A stretch of DNA of 47,554 nucleotides from Modestobacter caceresii. Lineage in GTDB: Bacteria; Actinomycetota; Actinomycetes; Mycobacteriales; Geodermatophilaceae. Location of the stretch: the NCBI RefSeq assembly GCF_000761485.1, contig NZ_JPMX01000024.1, positions 70,130 to 117,683 of the forward strand. Reading direction: 5' to 3'. Position numbers and translations under genes: made by a program. Shown here in pieces: positions 7,816 to 14,952 of this stretch; the stretch's first letter is position 1, and each line of letters begins with the position of its first letter. A model generated the notes under the pieces. It was not told where the DNA came from, did not search any database, and worked only from the letters and a program-made list of their open reading frames with translations.

Positions 7816-8799
7816 TCAGCCGCGCGAGGTCTTGGCGGGGTCGCGCTCCACGACGTCGCCCAGCACCTGGTCGATGCGGGTCAGGACCTCGGCCGGCAGC
7901 TGGACACCGGCGGCCTGCACGTTGTCGTGCACCTGCTCGGGCCGGCTGGCGCCGATGATGGCGGCCGCCACGTTCCGGTTCTGCAGCACCCAGGCGATCG
8001 CCAGCTGCGCCATCGACAGGCCCAGCTCGTCGGCGATGGGCCGGAGCTCCTGGACGCGGGTGAGCACGTCGTCGGTCAGGTAGCCCTTCATCGACCCGCC
8101 CACCGTGGCGTGCCCGCCGCGGCTGTCGGCCGGCGGCTGCTGGCCGGGCAGGTACTTGCCGGTGAGCACGCCCTGCGCCAGCGGGGACCAGACGATCTGG
8201 GAGAGGCCCTCCTGCTCGCTGGTGGGCACCACCTCGGCCTCGATGACCCGCCACAGCATCGAGTACTGCGGCTGGTTGCTGATCAGCTGGACCTTGAGCT
8301 CGCGAGCCAGCTCGGCGGCGGCGGCGATCTCCTCGGCGCGCCACTCGGAGACGCCGAGGTAGAGCACCTTGCCCTGCCGCACCAGGTCGGCGAAGGCGGT
8401 CATCGTCTCCTCCAGCGGCACCGAGGAGTCGTACCGGTGTGCCTGGTACAGGTCGACGTAGTCGGTCTGCAGCCGCTGCAGTGACGCGTTGCAGCTCTCG
8501 GTGATGTGCTTGCGGGACAGGCCGCGGTCGTTGGCCCCCCGGCCGGTGGGCCAGTAGACCTTCGTGAAGATCTCCAGGCCCTCCCGGCGCTGGCCGGCCA
8601 GCGCCCGGCCCAGGACCGACTCGGCCTTCGTGCCGGCGTAGACGTCGGCGGTGTCGAAGGTGGTGATCCCGACGTCGAGGGCGGCCCGCACGCAGGCGTG
8701 GGCGGCGTCCTCCTCGACCTGGCTGCCGTGGGTCAGCCAGTTGCCGTAGGCGATCTCGGAGATGGTCAGGCCGGAGCGGCCGAGGCGTCGTGTCTGCAC
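7816..8799 (-). CDS. Aldo/keto reductase (Kv-beta/YghZ-like)
   Basis: A 327-residue NADPH-dependent (alpha/beta)8 barrel oxidoreductase. The catalytic tetrad is complete: D49 and Y54 in FDTADVYAG, K80 in EIFTK, and H121 in LYQAHRYD. The spacing and the sequence MQTRRLGRSGLTISEIAYGN place it in the AKR6/12-like branch related to YghZ and potassium channel beta subunits. Substrate unknown; such enzymes often reduce methylglyoxal or xenobiotic carbonyls. The GTG start at 8799 has TAGTCT 8 nt upstream and no Shine-Dalgarno sequence, so the mRNA may be leaderless or carry a one- or two-base leader. Confidence 0.93.
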   Translation of the reverse strand: MQTRRLGRSGLTISEIAYGNWLTHGSQVEEDAAHACVRAALDVGITTFDTADVYAGTKAESVLGRALAGQRREGLEIFTKVYWPTGRGANDRGLSRKHITESCNASLQRLQTDYVDLYQAHRYDSSVPLEETMTAFADLVRQGKVLYLGVSEWRAEEIAAAAELARELKVQLISNQPQYSMLWRVIEAEVVPTSEQEGLSQIVWSPLAQGVLTGKYLPGQQPPADSRGGHATVGGSMKGYLTDDVLTRVQELRPIADELGLSMAQLAIAWVLQNRNVAAAIIGASRPEQVHDNVQAAGVQLPAEVLTRIDQVLGDVVERDPAKTSRG

Positions 8800-8861
8800 G
8801 ACTGCGGAGACTACTTAGCGGGGCTCACCAGCGTCGGCCCGTCCTGCGGGAGGGTCCCTCT

Positions 8862-9479
8862 TCAGACCTCGGCGCCCAGCGGCACCTGCGGCTTGGGGAA
8901 GCGCCAGCGGCGGATCATCGTGGCCCGGCTGACGCCGTACCAGACCAGGCTGCGCATCTTCTGGTCGGTGTCCGGGAAGCGCTCGGTGACCTTCGCCTTG
9001 ATCTTGCGGCCGAGGAGGAACGAGTCGCCGATGATCACCAGGAAGAAGGCGAACCACACGAACACGGTGTAGCTCTGCACGGCCGGGATTGGGATGAAGT
9101 AGCCGACCAGCACCAGCGCGGCGACCGCCAGGAAGAAGCTGCCGGCGTTGCGGCGGGCGTCGACGACGTCGCGGACCAGTCGGCGCACCGGGCCGCGGTC
9201 ACGGGCGGGCAGTGCGCTGTCGTCGCCGCGGGCCACGGCGAGACGGGTGTTGCCACGGCCCGCGACCTGCTGCTCGCGCATCCGCTTGTAGGCCTCCTTG
9301 CGGGTGGTGGGCGGCGGCGGCACCGGCCCACTGCGCCGTCCCTGCGCCTCGTTGCGGCGCGGGGTGGGGCGGCCCTTGCCCGTCGTGCCGACCGCCGTCG
9401 ACCCGTGCGGGGTGACGGTGGTGACGGCGTCCGACGCCGTGTCGGAGGTGGGACGGCGGCCGGGCAGGCGGAGCTTCAC
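8862..9479 (-). CDS. DUF3043 family membrane protein
   Basis: A 205-residue protein. The first 80 residues are basic and disordered (PPPPTTRKEAYKRMREQQ), followed by two transmembrane helices (about 113-131 and 137-155) and a basic cytoplasmic C-terminus (GRKIKAKVTERFPDTDQKMR). This matches actinobacterial DUF3043, the Rv2206-type protein found beside the HesB gene. Function unknown. The GTG start at 9479 is supported by TAGACT (9487-9492, leftward) exactly 7 nt upstream and no ribosome site. The frame remains open far upstream, but that sequence overlaps erpA in antisense and is not protein-like. Confidence 0.88.
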   Translation of the reverse strand: MKLRLPGRRPTSDTASDAVTTVTPHGSTAVGTTGKGRPTPRRNEAQGRRSGPVPPPPTTRKEAYKRMREQQVAGRGNTRLAVARGDDSALPARDRGPVRRLVRDVVDARRNAGSFFLAVAALVLVGYFIPIPAVQSYTVFVWFAFFLVIIGDSFLLGRKIKAKVTERFPDTDQKMRSLVWYGVSRATMIRRWRFPKPQVPLGAEV

Positions 9480-9486
9480 GGCGGCG

Positions 9487-9492
9487 AGTCTA
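9487..9492 (-). promoter_or_regulatory. Leaderless -10 element of the DUF3043 gene
   Basis: On the minus strand TAGACT ends 7 nt before the GTG start at 9479. Confidence 0.5.
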
Positions 9493-9581
9493 CGTGGACA
9501 CCGCCTCTCATCAGGGGCGCCACGACAGCGGTGTGCCCCGGGCGAGCGGTGCGGGCACCGCCCCGTGCGGCATTCGCGCCG

Positions 9582-9645
9582 TACAGTGGGAAGCAGCTCC
9601 GCCACGGCGGTGTTGGCCGTTCTGAGAGCCCGCCCTCCGTGGCGG
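9582..9645 (+). promoter_or_regulatory. Candidate erpA promoter and structured 5' leader
   Basis: TACAGT (9582-9587) is a plausible -10, giving a leader of about 90 nt before erpA. Inside it CCGCCACGG (9599-9607) is exactly complementary to CCGTGGCGG (9637-9645), a 9-bp stem enclosing 29 nt. The stem ends 25 nt before the GGAGG ribosome site. It could be an RNA element or a protein-binding site; no known Fe-S regulatory motif was recognised. Confidence 0.4.
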
Positions 9646-9683
9646 GCCGAGCAGGACACCCTCGAGTGTGGGAGGACCACGAC

Positions 9684-10040
9684 ATGACCGTGCAGGACAC
9701 GCAGGCCCCCGGCGCCACCGGCGTCATCCTCAGCGACCCCGCCGCCCTCAAGGTGAAGACGCTGCTGGAGCAGGAGGGTCGCGACGACCTGCGGCTGCGG
9801 ATCGCGGTGCAGCCGGGTGGTTGCTCGGGTCTCCGCTACCAGCTGTTCTTCGACGAGCGCTTCCTCGACGGCGACCAGACCTTCGAGTTCGGTGGCGTCG
9901 AGGTGATCGTCGACCGGATGAGCATCCCGTACCTCAGCGGCGCGACGATCGACTTCGTCGACACCATCGAGAAGCAGGGCTTCACCATCGACAACCCGAA
10001 CGCGGGCGGCTCCTGCGCCTGCGGCGACTCGTTCCACTGA
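9684..10040 (+). CDS. erpA: A-type iron-sulfur carrier, HesB/IscA/ErpA family
   Basis: A 118-residue A-type carrier that receives Fe-S clusters and hands them to apoproteins. All three ligand cysteines are present: C47 in PGGCSGLRY, and C111 and C113 in GGSCACGDSF. Length and the FxxxIxNP-like region (FTIDNPNAGGSC) are typical. The ATG at 9684 has GGAGG eight nt upstream. In actinobacteria this gene (Rv2204c type) sits near the asnB/ctaC/qcr cluster, as here, so loading of the Rieske [2Fe-2S] protein QcrA is a reasonable inference. Monocistronic, ended by the hairpin at 10059. Confidence 0.93.
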   Translation: MTVQDTQAPGATGVILSDPAALKVKTLLEQEGRDDLRLRIAVQPGGCSGLRYQLFFDERFLDGDQTFEFGGVEVIVDRMSIPYLSGATIDFVDTIEKQGFTIDNPNAGGSCACGDSFH

Positions 10041-10058
10041 TCGCCCGCTAGCCCGAAT

Positions 10059-10101
10059 GCACCGAGGCCCGGCACCCCGCGAGGGGGCCGGGCCTCGGTG
10101 C
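10059..10101. terminator. Bidirectional terminator, 15-bp perfect stem
   Basis: GCACCGAGGCCCGGC (10059-10073) pairs exactly with 10087-10101, loop 13 nt. It lies 18 nt after the erpA stop and 22 nt beyond the stop of the leftward lipoprotein gene, serving both convergent transcripts. Confidence 0.8.
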
Positions 10102-10123
10102 GTCCCGGGTGGGAGGAGCGGCC

Positions 10124-10492
10124 TCAGTCGGCCGGCTGCGAGGGGATCGGCATCGGGACGCCGGCCGAGGCGGACGGCATCCTCGGGACCACTGCGCCGG
10201 GGTCCGGTGCCGGCGTCGGCAGGGTCGTCGGTGCGGGGGGCGCCGCCCCGGGTCCGGGTGCGTCGGCGGACGGGTCCGGGCGGGGGGCGATCGGCGGTGG
10301 GGTCCGCGGCGAGGGGGTCGTGGACGTGGGTCTCGTGGACGTGGGTGTCGTGGACGTGGGTGTCGTGGACGTGCGGACCGGATCGCCCGGCACCTCGCCG
10401 TCCGTGCCGGAGCAGGCGGTGATCAGCAGCCCGGTCAGCAGCGGGGCGGTCAGCAGGCCGCCGGCCGCGGCGACCCTCCGGCGGACGGTCAC
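10124..10492 (-). CDS. Proline/threonine-rich secreted lipoprotein (122 aa)
   Basis: A short lipoprotein. A basic start (TVRRR) leads into a hydrophobic signal ending in the lipobox LLITAC, with C27 as the lipidated cysteine. The mature part is low complexity: a TSTTP-type repeat region, then Pro, Ala and Asp-rich sequence with no recognisable fold, as expected for a wall-spanning tether. The GTG start overlaps the asnB stop (GTGA), so it is translated by coupling as the last gene of the operon. Repeats of this type can change copy number. Function unknown. Confidence 0.75.
   Translation of the reverse strand: MTVRRRVAAAGGLLTAPLLTGLLITACSGTDGEVPGDPVRTSTTPTSTTPTSTRPTSTTPSPRTPPPIAPRPDPSADAPGPGAAPPAPTTLPTPAPDPGAVVPRMPSASAGVPMPIPSQPAD
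10317..10376. repeat. Four tandem 15-bp repeats in the lipoprotein gene
   Basis: Copies at 10317-10331, 10332-10346, 10347-10361 and 10362-10376 follow the unit GTCGTGGACGTGGGT with one to three changes. They encode the TSTTP/TSTRP peptide repeats. Fifteen is a multiple of three, so copy-number change would stay in frame. Confidence 0.85.
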
Positions 10493-12423
10493 ATCCGGAC
10501 GGGGTAGGCCGGCTCGGGGATCTCCGGGGTGATCCGCTCCTCGACGAAGATCCCGTGCCAGATCATGAAGACCAGCACCTCCCAGACCTGCCGGGCGATC
10601 CGCTTGCTGGGCACCTCTGCCTCGCGCAGCCGGTCGAGCAGACCCAGCACGTGGTCGCGGTCGAGCCGCTCGTCGGTCTGGCTGGCGGTCACGATGTCCC
10701 GGGCCCACCCGTGCAACGGGCCGGCCAGGAACTCCGCCGTCGGCACCGGGAAGCCCAGCTTGCGGCGGTTCATGATCTTCGGCGGGACGATCTGCCGCAT
10801 CGCCTGCCGCAGGGCGTACTTGGTCGCGTCCCCGCGGCGGGGCACCCGCATCTCCAGCGGCAGGGTGCTGGCCAGGGCGAAGACCTCGGGGTCCAGGAAC
10901 GGGACCCGCAGCTCGAGGGAGTTGGCCATCGTCATCTTGTCGGCCTTGACCAGGATGTCCCCGCGCAGCCAGGTGAAGAGGTCGACGTACTGCATCGCCG
11001 TCACGTCGTCGTAGCCGGCCTCGCGGGTCTGCTGGTAGAGGGCCTCGGTGACGGTGACGTGGGAGAGGTCGGGGTCGCGGCCGGGGAGCAGCTGGGCGAG
11101 CTCGGTGGCGTTCAGGTTCCGGGCGTTCCCGTAGTACCGCTCCGCCAGTGGCTGCGACGCGCGCTCCAGCAGGCTCTGCCCGCGGACGCCCTCAGGCACC
11201 AGCCTCGACAGCCGGCCGAGCGCCTGCCGCCCGACCTCCGGCAGCTTCGTGGCCCAGGCCAGGCTCAGCGGCTCGCGGTAGATCGTGTAGCCACCGAACA
11301 GCTCGTCGGCGCCCTCGCCGGAGAGCACCACCTTGACGTGCTTGCGGGCCTCGCGGGCCACGAAGTACAGCGGCACGAGCGCCGGGTCGGCGACCGGGTC
11401 GTCCAGGTACCAGACCACCGTGGGGATGACGTCGGCGAACTCCTGCGCGGTGATCTCCACGGGGACGTGCTTCACCCCGAGGATCGCCGCGGACTCGGCC
11501 GCGATGTCGACCTCCGACGTGGCCTCCCGCTGGAAGCCGACGGTGAAGGTGACCAGGTCCGGGTTGTACTTGTGGGCCAGGGCCGCGACGGCGGTGGAGT
11601 CGATGCCGCTGGAGAGGAACGAGCCGACCGTGACGTCGGCCCGCATGTGCTTGGCCACCGAGTCGTCGAGCACCTCGGCGATCCGGTCGAACAGTGCCTG
11701 CTCGCCTCCCGGGGCGACCGGCTGCGACCGGAACGACGGGTGGAACCACCGCTTCGTGTGTAGTTCGCCGTCCACGACGGTGAAGCTCGTCCCGCTCTCG
11801 ATCCGCCGGATCCCCCGATGGAGGGTGGCGGGCTCGGGGACGTACTGCAGGGTCAGGTAGTGCTGCAGCGACGCCGGGTCGACGCCGCCGGCGCCCGGGG
11901 TCCCGCCCAGCAGCTCCAGCAGGGCCTTCTTCTCCGAGCTGAAGACCAGGCCACCGTCGGCCAGTCGAGCGGTGAACAGCGGCTTGATGCCGAAGGCGTC
12001 CCGGGCGCCGAACGCCGTCCCGGTCCGGGTGTCCCAGATGACGAACGCGAACATGCCGCGCAGTCGCGGGACGATCGCCTCGCCCCACAGGTGGTAGCCC
12101 GCGACGATCGCCTCGGTGTCGCCCTCGGTGGCGAACGTGGCGCCGGCCGCCCTCAGCTCCTCGCGCAGCTCCAGGTAGTTGTAGATCTCGCCGTTGAAGA
12201 CGATCCGGTACCGGCCCTGGGCGTAGGGCATCGGCTGGGGGCTGCCCTCGATGTCGATGAACGCCAGCCGGTTGAAGCCGAGCACCGCGTGCCCGTCCGA
12301 CCAGACCTCCCGGTCGTCGGGACCCCGGTGCCGCAGGCAGCGCAGCGCGTGTTGCACCCCGGAGACGGTCTGCTCGTCGACCCGCTCGGCGTCGGTGGAC
12401 AGGTAGGCCAGCAGGCCGCACAT
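10489..12423 (-). CDS. asnB: Glutamine-dependent amidotransferase, asparagine synthase family (AsnB/LtsA type)
   Basis: A 644-residue enzyme with an N-terminal class II glutaminase domain (catalytic C2 in MCGLLAYL; R49-region LGFNRLAF; GEIYNY) and a C-terminal ATP-dependent synthetase domain with the PP-loop FLSSGIDST at 269-277. It either makes asparagine from aspartate or amidates another carboxylate. At about 640 residues it matches the actinobacterial AsnB/LtsA group, some members of which amidate meso-diaminopimelate in peptidoglycan, rather than the roughly 550-residue E. coli AsnB. The ATG has GGAGA eight nt upstream. It lies third in a leftward operon behind two small membrane proteins and before a lipoprotein, which favours an envelope role. 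Confidence 0.92.
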   Translation of the reverse strand: MCGLLAYLSTDAERVDEQTVSGVQHALRCLRHRGPDDREVWSDGHAVLGFNRLAFIDIEGSPQPMPYAQGRYRIVFNGEIYNYLELREELRAAGATFATEGDTEAIVAGYHLWGEAIVPRLRGMFAFVIWDTRTGTAFGARDAFGIKPLFTARLADGGLVFSSEKKALLELLGGTPGAGGVDPASLQHYLTLQYVPEPATLHRGIRRIESGTSFTVVDGELHTKRWFHPSFRSQPVAPGGEQALFDRIAEVLDDSVAKHMRADVTVGSFLSSGIDSTAVAALAHKYNPDLVTFTVGFQREATSEVDIAAESAAILGVKHVPVEITAQEFADVIPTVVWYLDDPVADPALVPLYFVAREARKHVKVVLSGEGADELFGGYTIYREPLSLAWATKLPEVGRQALGRLSRLVPEGVRGQSLLERASQPLAERYYGNARNLNATELAQLLPGRDPDLSHVTVTEALYQQTREAGYDDVTAMQYVDLFTWLRGDILVKADKMTMANSLELRVPFLDPEVFALASTLPLEMRVPRRGDATKYALRQAMRQIVPPKIMNRRKLGFPVPTAEFLAGPLHGWARDIVTASQTDERLDRDHVLGLLDRLREAEVPSKRIARQVWEVLVFMIWHGIFVEERITPEIPEPAYPVRM

Positions 12424-12472
12424 GCGGGAGGTCTCCAGGAGGTGGGGGAGGGCGGGGCGGGAGGCCCCGTGG

Positions 12473-12847
12473 TCAGACGCGCTCGCCGGCGCGGGTCTTG
12501 CGGGTGGCGATCCGCTCGGCGACGAAGGACAGGATCGGGACGGTGCCCGCCAGGAGCACGAGCACCGAGCCCTTGACCGTCCACCGGGCGCGGAGGGCCA
12601 GGTCGCAGGCGGTCACGAAGAAGATCGCGTAGAGCCAGCCGTGCGCGGTGCCGATGACCTCGACCGGGCCCTCGACACCGGCGGTGTACTTCAACGGCAC
12701 GGCGACCAGGACCAGGGCGATCAGCAGGACGCCGACGACCCAGGCCATCACCCGGTAGCGGATCAGCGCGGCCGGCACGTCCTGCCCGACCCGGCGGGCG
12801 AGACCGCGCGGCAGCCGCGACGACGTCGCGGTGCGGTCAGCGGTCAC
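12473..12847 (-). CDS. DUF3817 integral membrane protein
   Basis: A 124-residue protein with three membrane segments (about 33-52, 66-84 and 94-110) and the family landmark GTAHGWLYAIFFVTACDLAL, where a histidine lies in a membrane helix. DUF3817 proteins occur widely in actinobacteria beside respiratory or asnB genes; function is not established. The GTG start at 12847 overlaps the previous gene by 11 nt, implying coupled translation; a later start would cut into the basic N-terminus but leave the domain intact. asnB follows after a 49-nt gap. Confidence 0.85.
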   Translation of the reverse strand: MTADRTATSSRLPRGLARRVGQDVPAALIRYRVMAWVVGVLLIALVLVAVPLKYTAGVEGPVEVIGTAHGWLYAIFFVTACDLALRARWTVKGSVLVLLAGTVPILSFVAERIATRKTRAGERV

Positions 12848-13202
12848 TGTCGCTCCGCGGCCTGAGCGCCTTCTCGTTGAGCTCGGCGAGGTAGGCGTTG
12901 TAGGCAGCCAGCTCCGGGTCGCCGGTCGTGTCGATCCGCGGCCGCTGGTACAGCACCAGGGAGGCGCCCGGCTCGTCGTCCGCGGGATCCCGGGCCAGCT
13001 CGTCCTTGGCCATCTTCAGGTAAAAGCCCAGACCCATGAACCCGTAGAGCGGCCACTGCAGCGCATAGCTCCAGTTGACGGCGCCGCCACCGGCCTCGGC
13101 CTTGGTCAACTGCCAGTAGCCGAGGAAGAACGTCATCACGAAGAGCGCCACGACCACCAGGTGCATGAAGAGCCACCCGGGGCTGAGCAGGCGTCGGTAC
13201 AC
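12837..13202 (-). CDS. Small conserved membrane protein with a SURF1-like N-terminal motif
   Basis: A 121-residue protein with two membrane helices (about 10-30 and 49-62) and a polar tail ending near the DUF3817 start. The first helix reads LSPGWLFMHLVVVALFV followed by LGYWQLTKA. The placement of G-x-WQ-L just after the helix resembles the N-terminal membrane anchor of SURF1 haem-copper oxidase assembly proteins, although the SURF1 body is missing. I recall homologues mislabelled as glucitol operon regulators, which nothing here supports. TACAGT lies 7 nt before the GTG with no ribosome site, so this gene heads the operon on a leaderless transcript. It is divergent from ctaC. Confidence 0.75.
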   Translation of the reverse strand: MYRRLLSPGWLFMHLVVVALFVMTFFLGYWQLTKAEAGGGAVNWSYALQWPLYGFMGLGFYLKMAKDELARDPADDEPGASLVLYQRPRIDTTGDPELAAYNAYLAELNEKALRPRSDSDR

Positions 13203-13209
13203 GCCCGCG

Positions 13210-13215
13210 ACTGTA
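13210..13215 (-). promoter_or_regulatory. Leaderless -10 element of the asnB operon
   Basis: On the minus strand TACAGT ends exactly 7 nt before the GTG start at 13202. Confidence 0.5.
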
Positions 13216-13398
13216 ACCGGCGGGCCGCCCGTGGGCCGTCGCCCACGGCGTGGCCCCGAGCACGTCAGCGCCTGCGCTGCCGGCCGGCAGCGGGCTCGCC
13301 GTCCCGCCGGTGGACGACGCCGGCCGTGTCCGACCAGCGGGCCCGGGGCGACCCGCCGGGGCGGTGCTCCCGCCCCCGGGACGACGGGCGGGGTCGGC

Positions 13399-13489
13399 TA
13401 GTCTCGGCGAGACTGTGGTCGGGGTGGGCAGAGCCTGTCGGGCAACCGAGGAGCACCCGCCGGTGAGACCGCGTGGCGCCGCCACGCGG
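13399..13489 (+). promoter_or_regulatory. Candidate ctaC promoter and leader hairpin within the 308-nt divergent gap
   Basis: The 13203-13510 gap holds no convincing gene. TAGTCT (13399-13404) is a good -10, giving a leader of about 100 nt. Near its 3' end CCGCGTGGC (13469-13477) and GCCACGCGG (13481-13489) form a perfect 9-bp stem with a 3-nt loop, 6 nt before the AGGAGG ribosome site at 13496-13501. Such a stem could influence initiation. The rest of the gap is G+C-rich with no recognised operator. Confidence 0.45.
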
Positions 13490-13510
13490 GGGATGAGGAG
13501 GCAGCGGGCA

Positions 13511-14386
13511 GTGGCTCGACGCAGCAAGCTGGCGAAGGTCGCCGGGCTCGGTCTCCTGGGAGCGCTGACGCTCAGCGGGTGCGACGTCACGGGCAGTTGG
13601 CTCAGTTGGGGATGGCCCGAGGGCATCACCGACCAGGCCGAGCGCATGCACGACCTGTGGATCGGTTCGACGATCGCGGCCCTGGTGGTCGGCATCGCGG
13701 TGTGGGCGCTCATCGCCTACGCGACGATCCGGTACCGGAAGCGCGGGGACGAGCTGCCTCGCCAGACCGCCTACAACCTCCCGCTCGAGGTCGTCTACAC
13801 GATCATCCCGTTCCTGATCATCGCGGTGCTCTTCTTCTTCACCGTGAACACCCAGAACGAGGTCCGTGACGTCAGCGACGACCCCGACGTCACGGTGCAG
13901 GTCAACGCCTTCAAGTGGAACTGGCAGTTCGTCTACCCCGAGACGGAGACCGCGGGCGGTGAGGCCGTGTCGACGGTCGGCACCAGCACCGAGATCCCGA
14001 TCCTGGTGGTCCCGACAGACCAGACGATCCGCTTCGAGCTGGCCTCGGCGGACGTCATCCACTCCTTCTGGGTGCCGGAGTTCCTCTTCAAGCTCGACAT
14101 CCTCCCGGGCAACGACAACGGGCGGGACAACGTCTTCGAGGTCACGGTCCGCGAGGAAGGCGCCTACGTCGGCCGCTGTGCCGAGCTGTGCGGCACCTAC
14201 CACGCGTTCATGAACTTCGAGCTCCGCTCCGTGTCACCTGATGCGTACGAGGACTACCTCGCGGCACGCGAGGACGGGCTGTCGGGCTACGACGCGCTGG
14301 TGCTCATCGGCGAGCCGGGCGAGGCGGTCTCCACGGAGCCGTTCCTGCTCCAGCGCGAGCAGCAGGCGGTGGCCTCGGATGACTGA
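13511..14386 (+). CDS. ctaC: Cytochrome c oxidase subunit II (aa3 type), lipoprotein
   Basis: A 291-residue subunit that accepts electrons from the bcc complex. A lipoprotein signal ends in LTLSGC (C24). Two membrane helices (about 49-72 and 93-113) precede the cupredoxin domain. All CuA ligands are present: H184 (VIHSFWVP), C223, E225, C227, H231 and M234 in GRCAELCGTYHAFM. KWNWQF is the electron-entry tryptophan region. The GTG at 13511 has AGGAGG nine nt upstream and is preferred over the in-frame ATG at 13493, which lies inside the ribosome site. It is followed by ctaF; the subunit I gene ctaD is not in the window. Confidence 0.95.
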   Translation: MARRSKLAKVAGLGLLGALTLSGCDVTGSWLSWGWPEGITDQAERMHDLWIGSTIAALVVGIAVWALIAYATIRYRKRGDELPRQTAYNLPLEVVYTIIPFLIIAVLFFFTVNTQNEVRDVSDDPDVTVQVNAFKWNWQFVYPETETAGGEAVSTVGTSTEIPILVVPTDQTIRFELASADVIHSFWVPEFLFKLDILPGNDNGRDNVFEVTVREEGAYVGRCAELCGTYHAFMNFELRSVSPDAYEDYLAAREDGLSGYDALVLIGEPGEAVSTEPFLLQREQQAVASDD

Positions 14387-14419
14387 CTCCATCACCTCGC
14401 ACCACCTGGAGGAGCGGCC

Positions 14420-14821
14420 GTGAAGGTCGAAGCGCTCATCTTCAACTTGATCACGGTGTTCTGCCTCGTGACCGCAGTCGTCTACGGCATCTGGTCCCGT
14501 GAGCCGATCGGGACGACGGCGCTCGCGCTGTCCGGCGGGCTCACCGCCCTGATCGGTGGCTTCTTCTGGTTCGTGAGCCGGCGCATCGACGCTCGCCCCG
14601 AGGACCGCAAGGACGCCGAGATCGCCGACGGTGCCGGCGAGCTGGGCTTCTTCAGCCCGGCCAGCTACTGGCCGTTCGGGCTGGCGTTCTCGGCCGGCAT
14701 CATGGGCCTCGCGCTGGCCTTCTGGTACCCGTGGCTGGTCCTCATCGGTGCCGTCGCGCTCATCGTGACCATCGGTGGGCTGCTCTTCGAGTACTACGTG
14801 GGGCAGAACGCACACAGCTGA
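14420..14821 (+). CDS. ctaF: Cytochrome c oxidase subunit IV (actinobacterial)
   Basis: A 133-residue, four-helix subunit specific to actinobacterial aa3 oxidases. It begins MKVEALIFNLITVFCLVTAV, and after a cytoplasmic loop has the family-conserved GELGFFSPASYWPFGLAFSA, then two final helices. It is thought to stabilise the oxidase rather than bind cofactors. The GTG start has GGAGGAG five nt upstream. It is 33 nt after ctaC on the same strand and ends at a strong hairpin, so ctaC-ctaF form one transcript. Confidence 0.95.
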   Translation: MKVEALIFNLITVFCLVTAVVYGIWSREPIGTTALALSGGLTALIGGFFWFVSRRIDARPEDRKDAEIADGAGELGFFSPASYWPFGLAFSAGIMGLALAFWYPWLVLIGAVALIVTIGGLLFEYYVGQNAHS

Positions 14822-14844
14822 TCATCACCTGCACGGCACGACTC

Positions 14845-14880
14845 AGCGGGGCCCCTTCCCAGTCGGGAAGGGGCCCCGCT
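14845..14880. terminator. Terminator, 16-bp perfect stem with tetraloop
   Basis: AGCGGGGCCCCTTCCC (14845-14860), loop AGTC, and an exact complement (14865-14880). It lies 23 nt after the ctaF stop and 72 nt beyond the stop of the leftward methyltransferase gene, so it is well placed for both. Confidence 0.85.
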
Positions 14881-14952
14881 CGGCATGTGGGCCTGGAGCA
14901 GCGGACGTGGCGGCTGACGCCCTGTTCGGTCGCTGGTCGGGGTGGCGGAGCC

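Noticed and set aside
10317-10376. Possible CRISPR-like direct repeats.
   Set aside because: The 15-bp units are contiguous without spacers and encode protein repeats.
13203-13492. N-terminal extension of ctaC upstream of 13511.
   Set aside because: The upstream residues are not protein-like and would bury the lipoprotein signal; AGGAGG precedes the GTG at 13511.
14387-14419. ctaD (oxidase subunit I) is missing between ctaC and ctaF.
   Set aside because: In mycobacteria and related genera ctaD is encoded elsewhere, so this is not a deletion.
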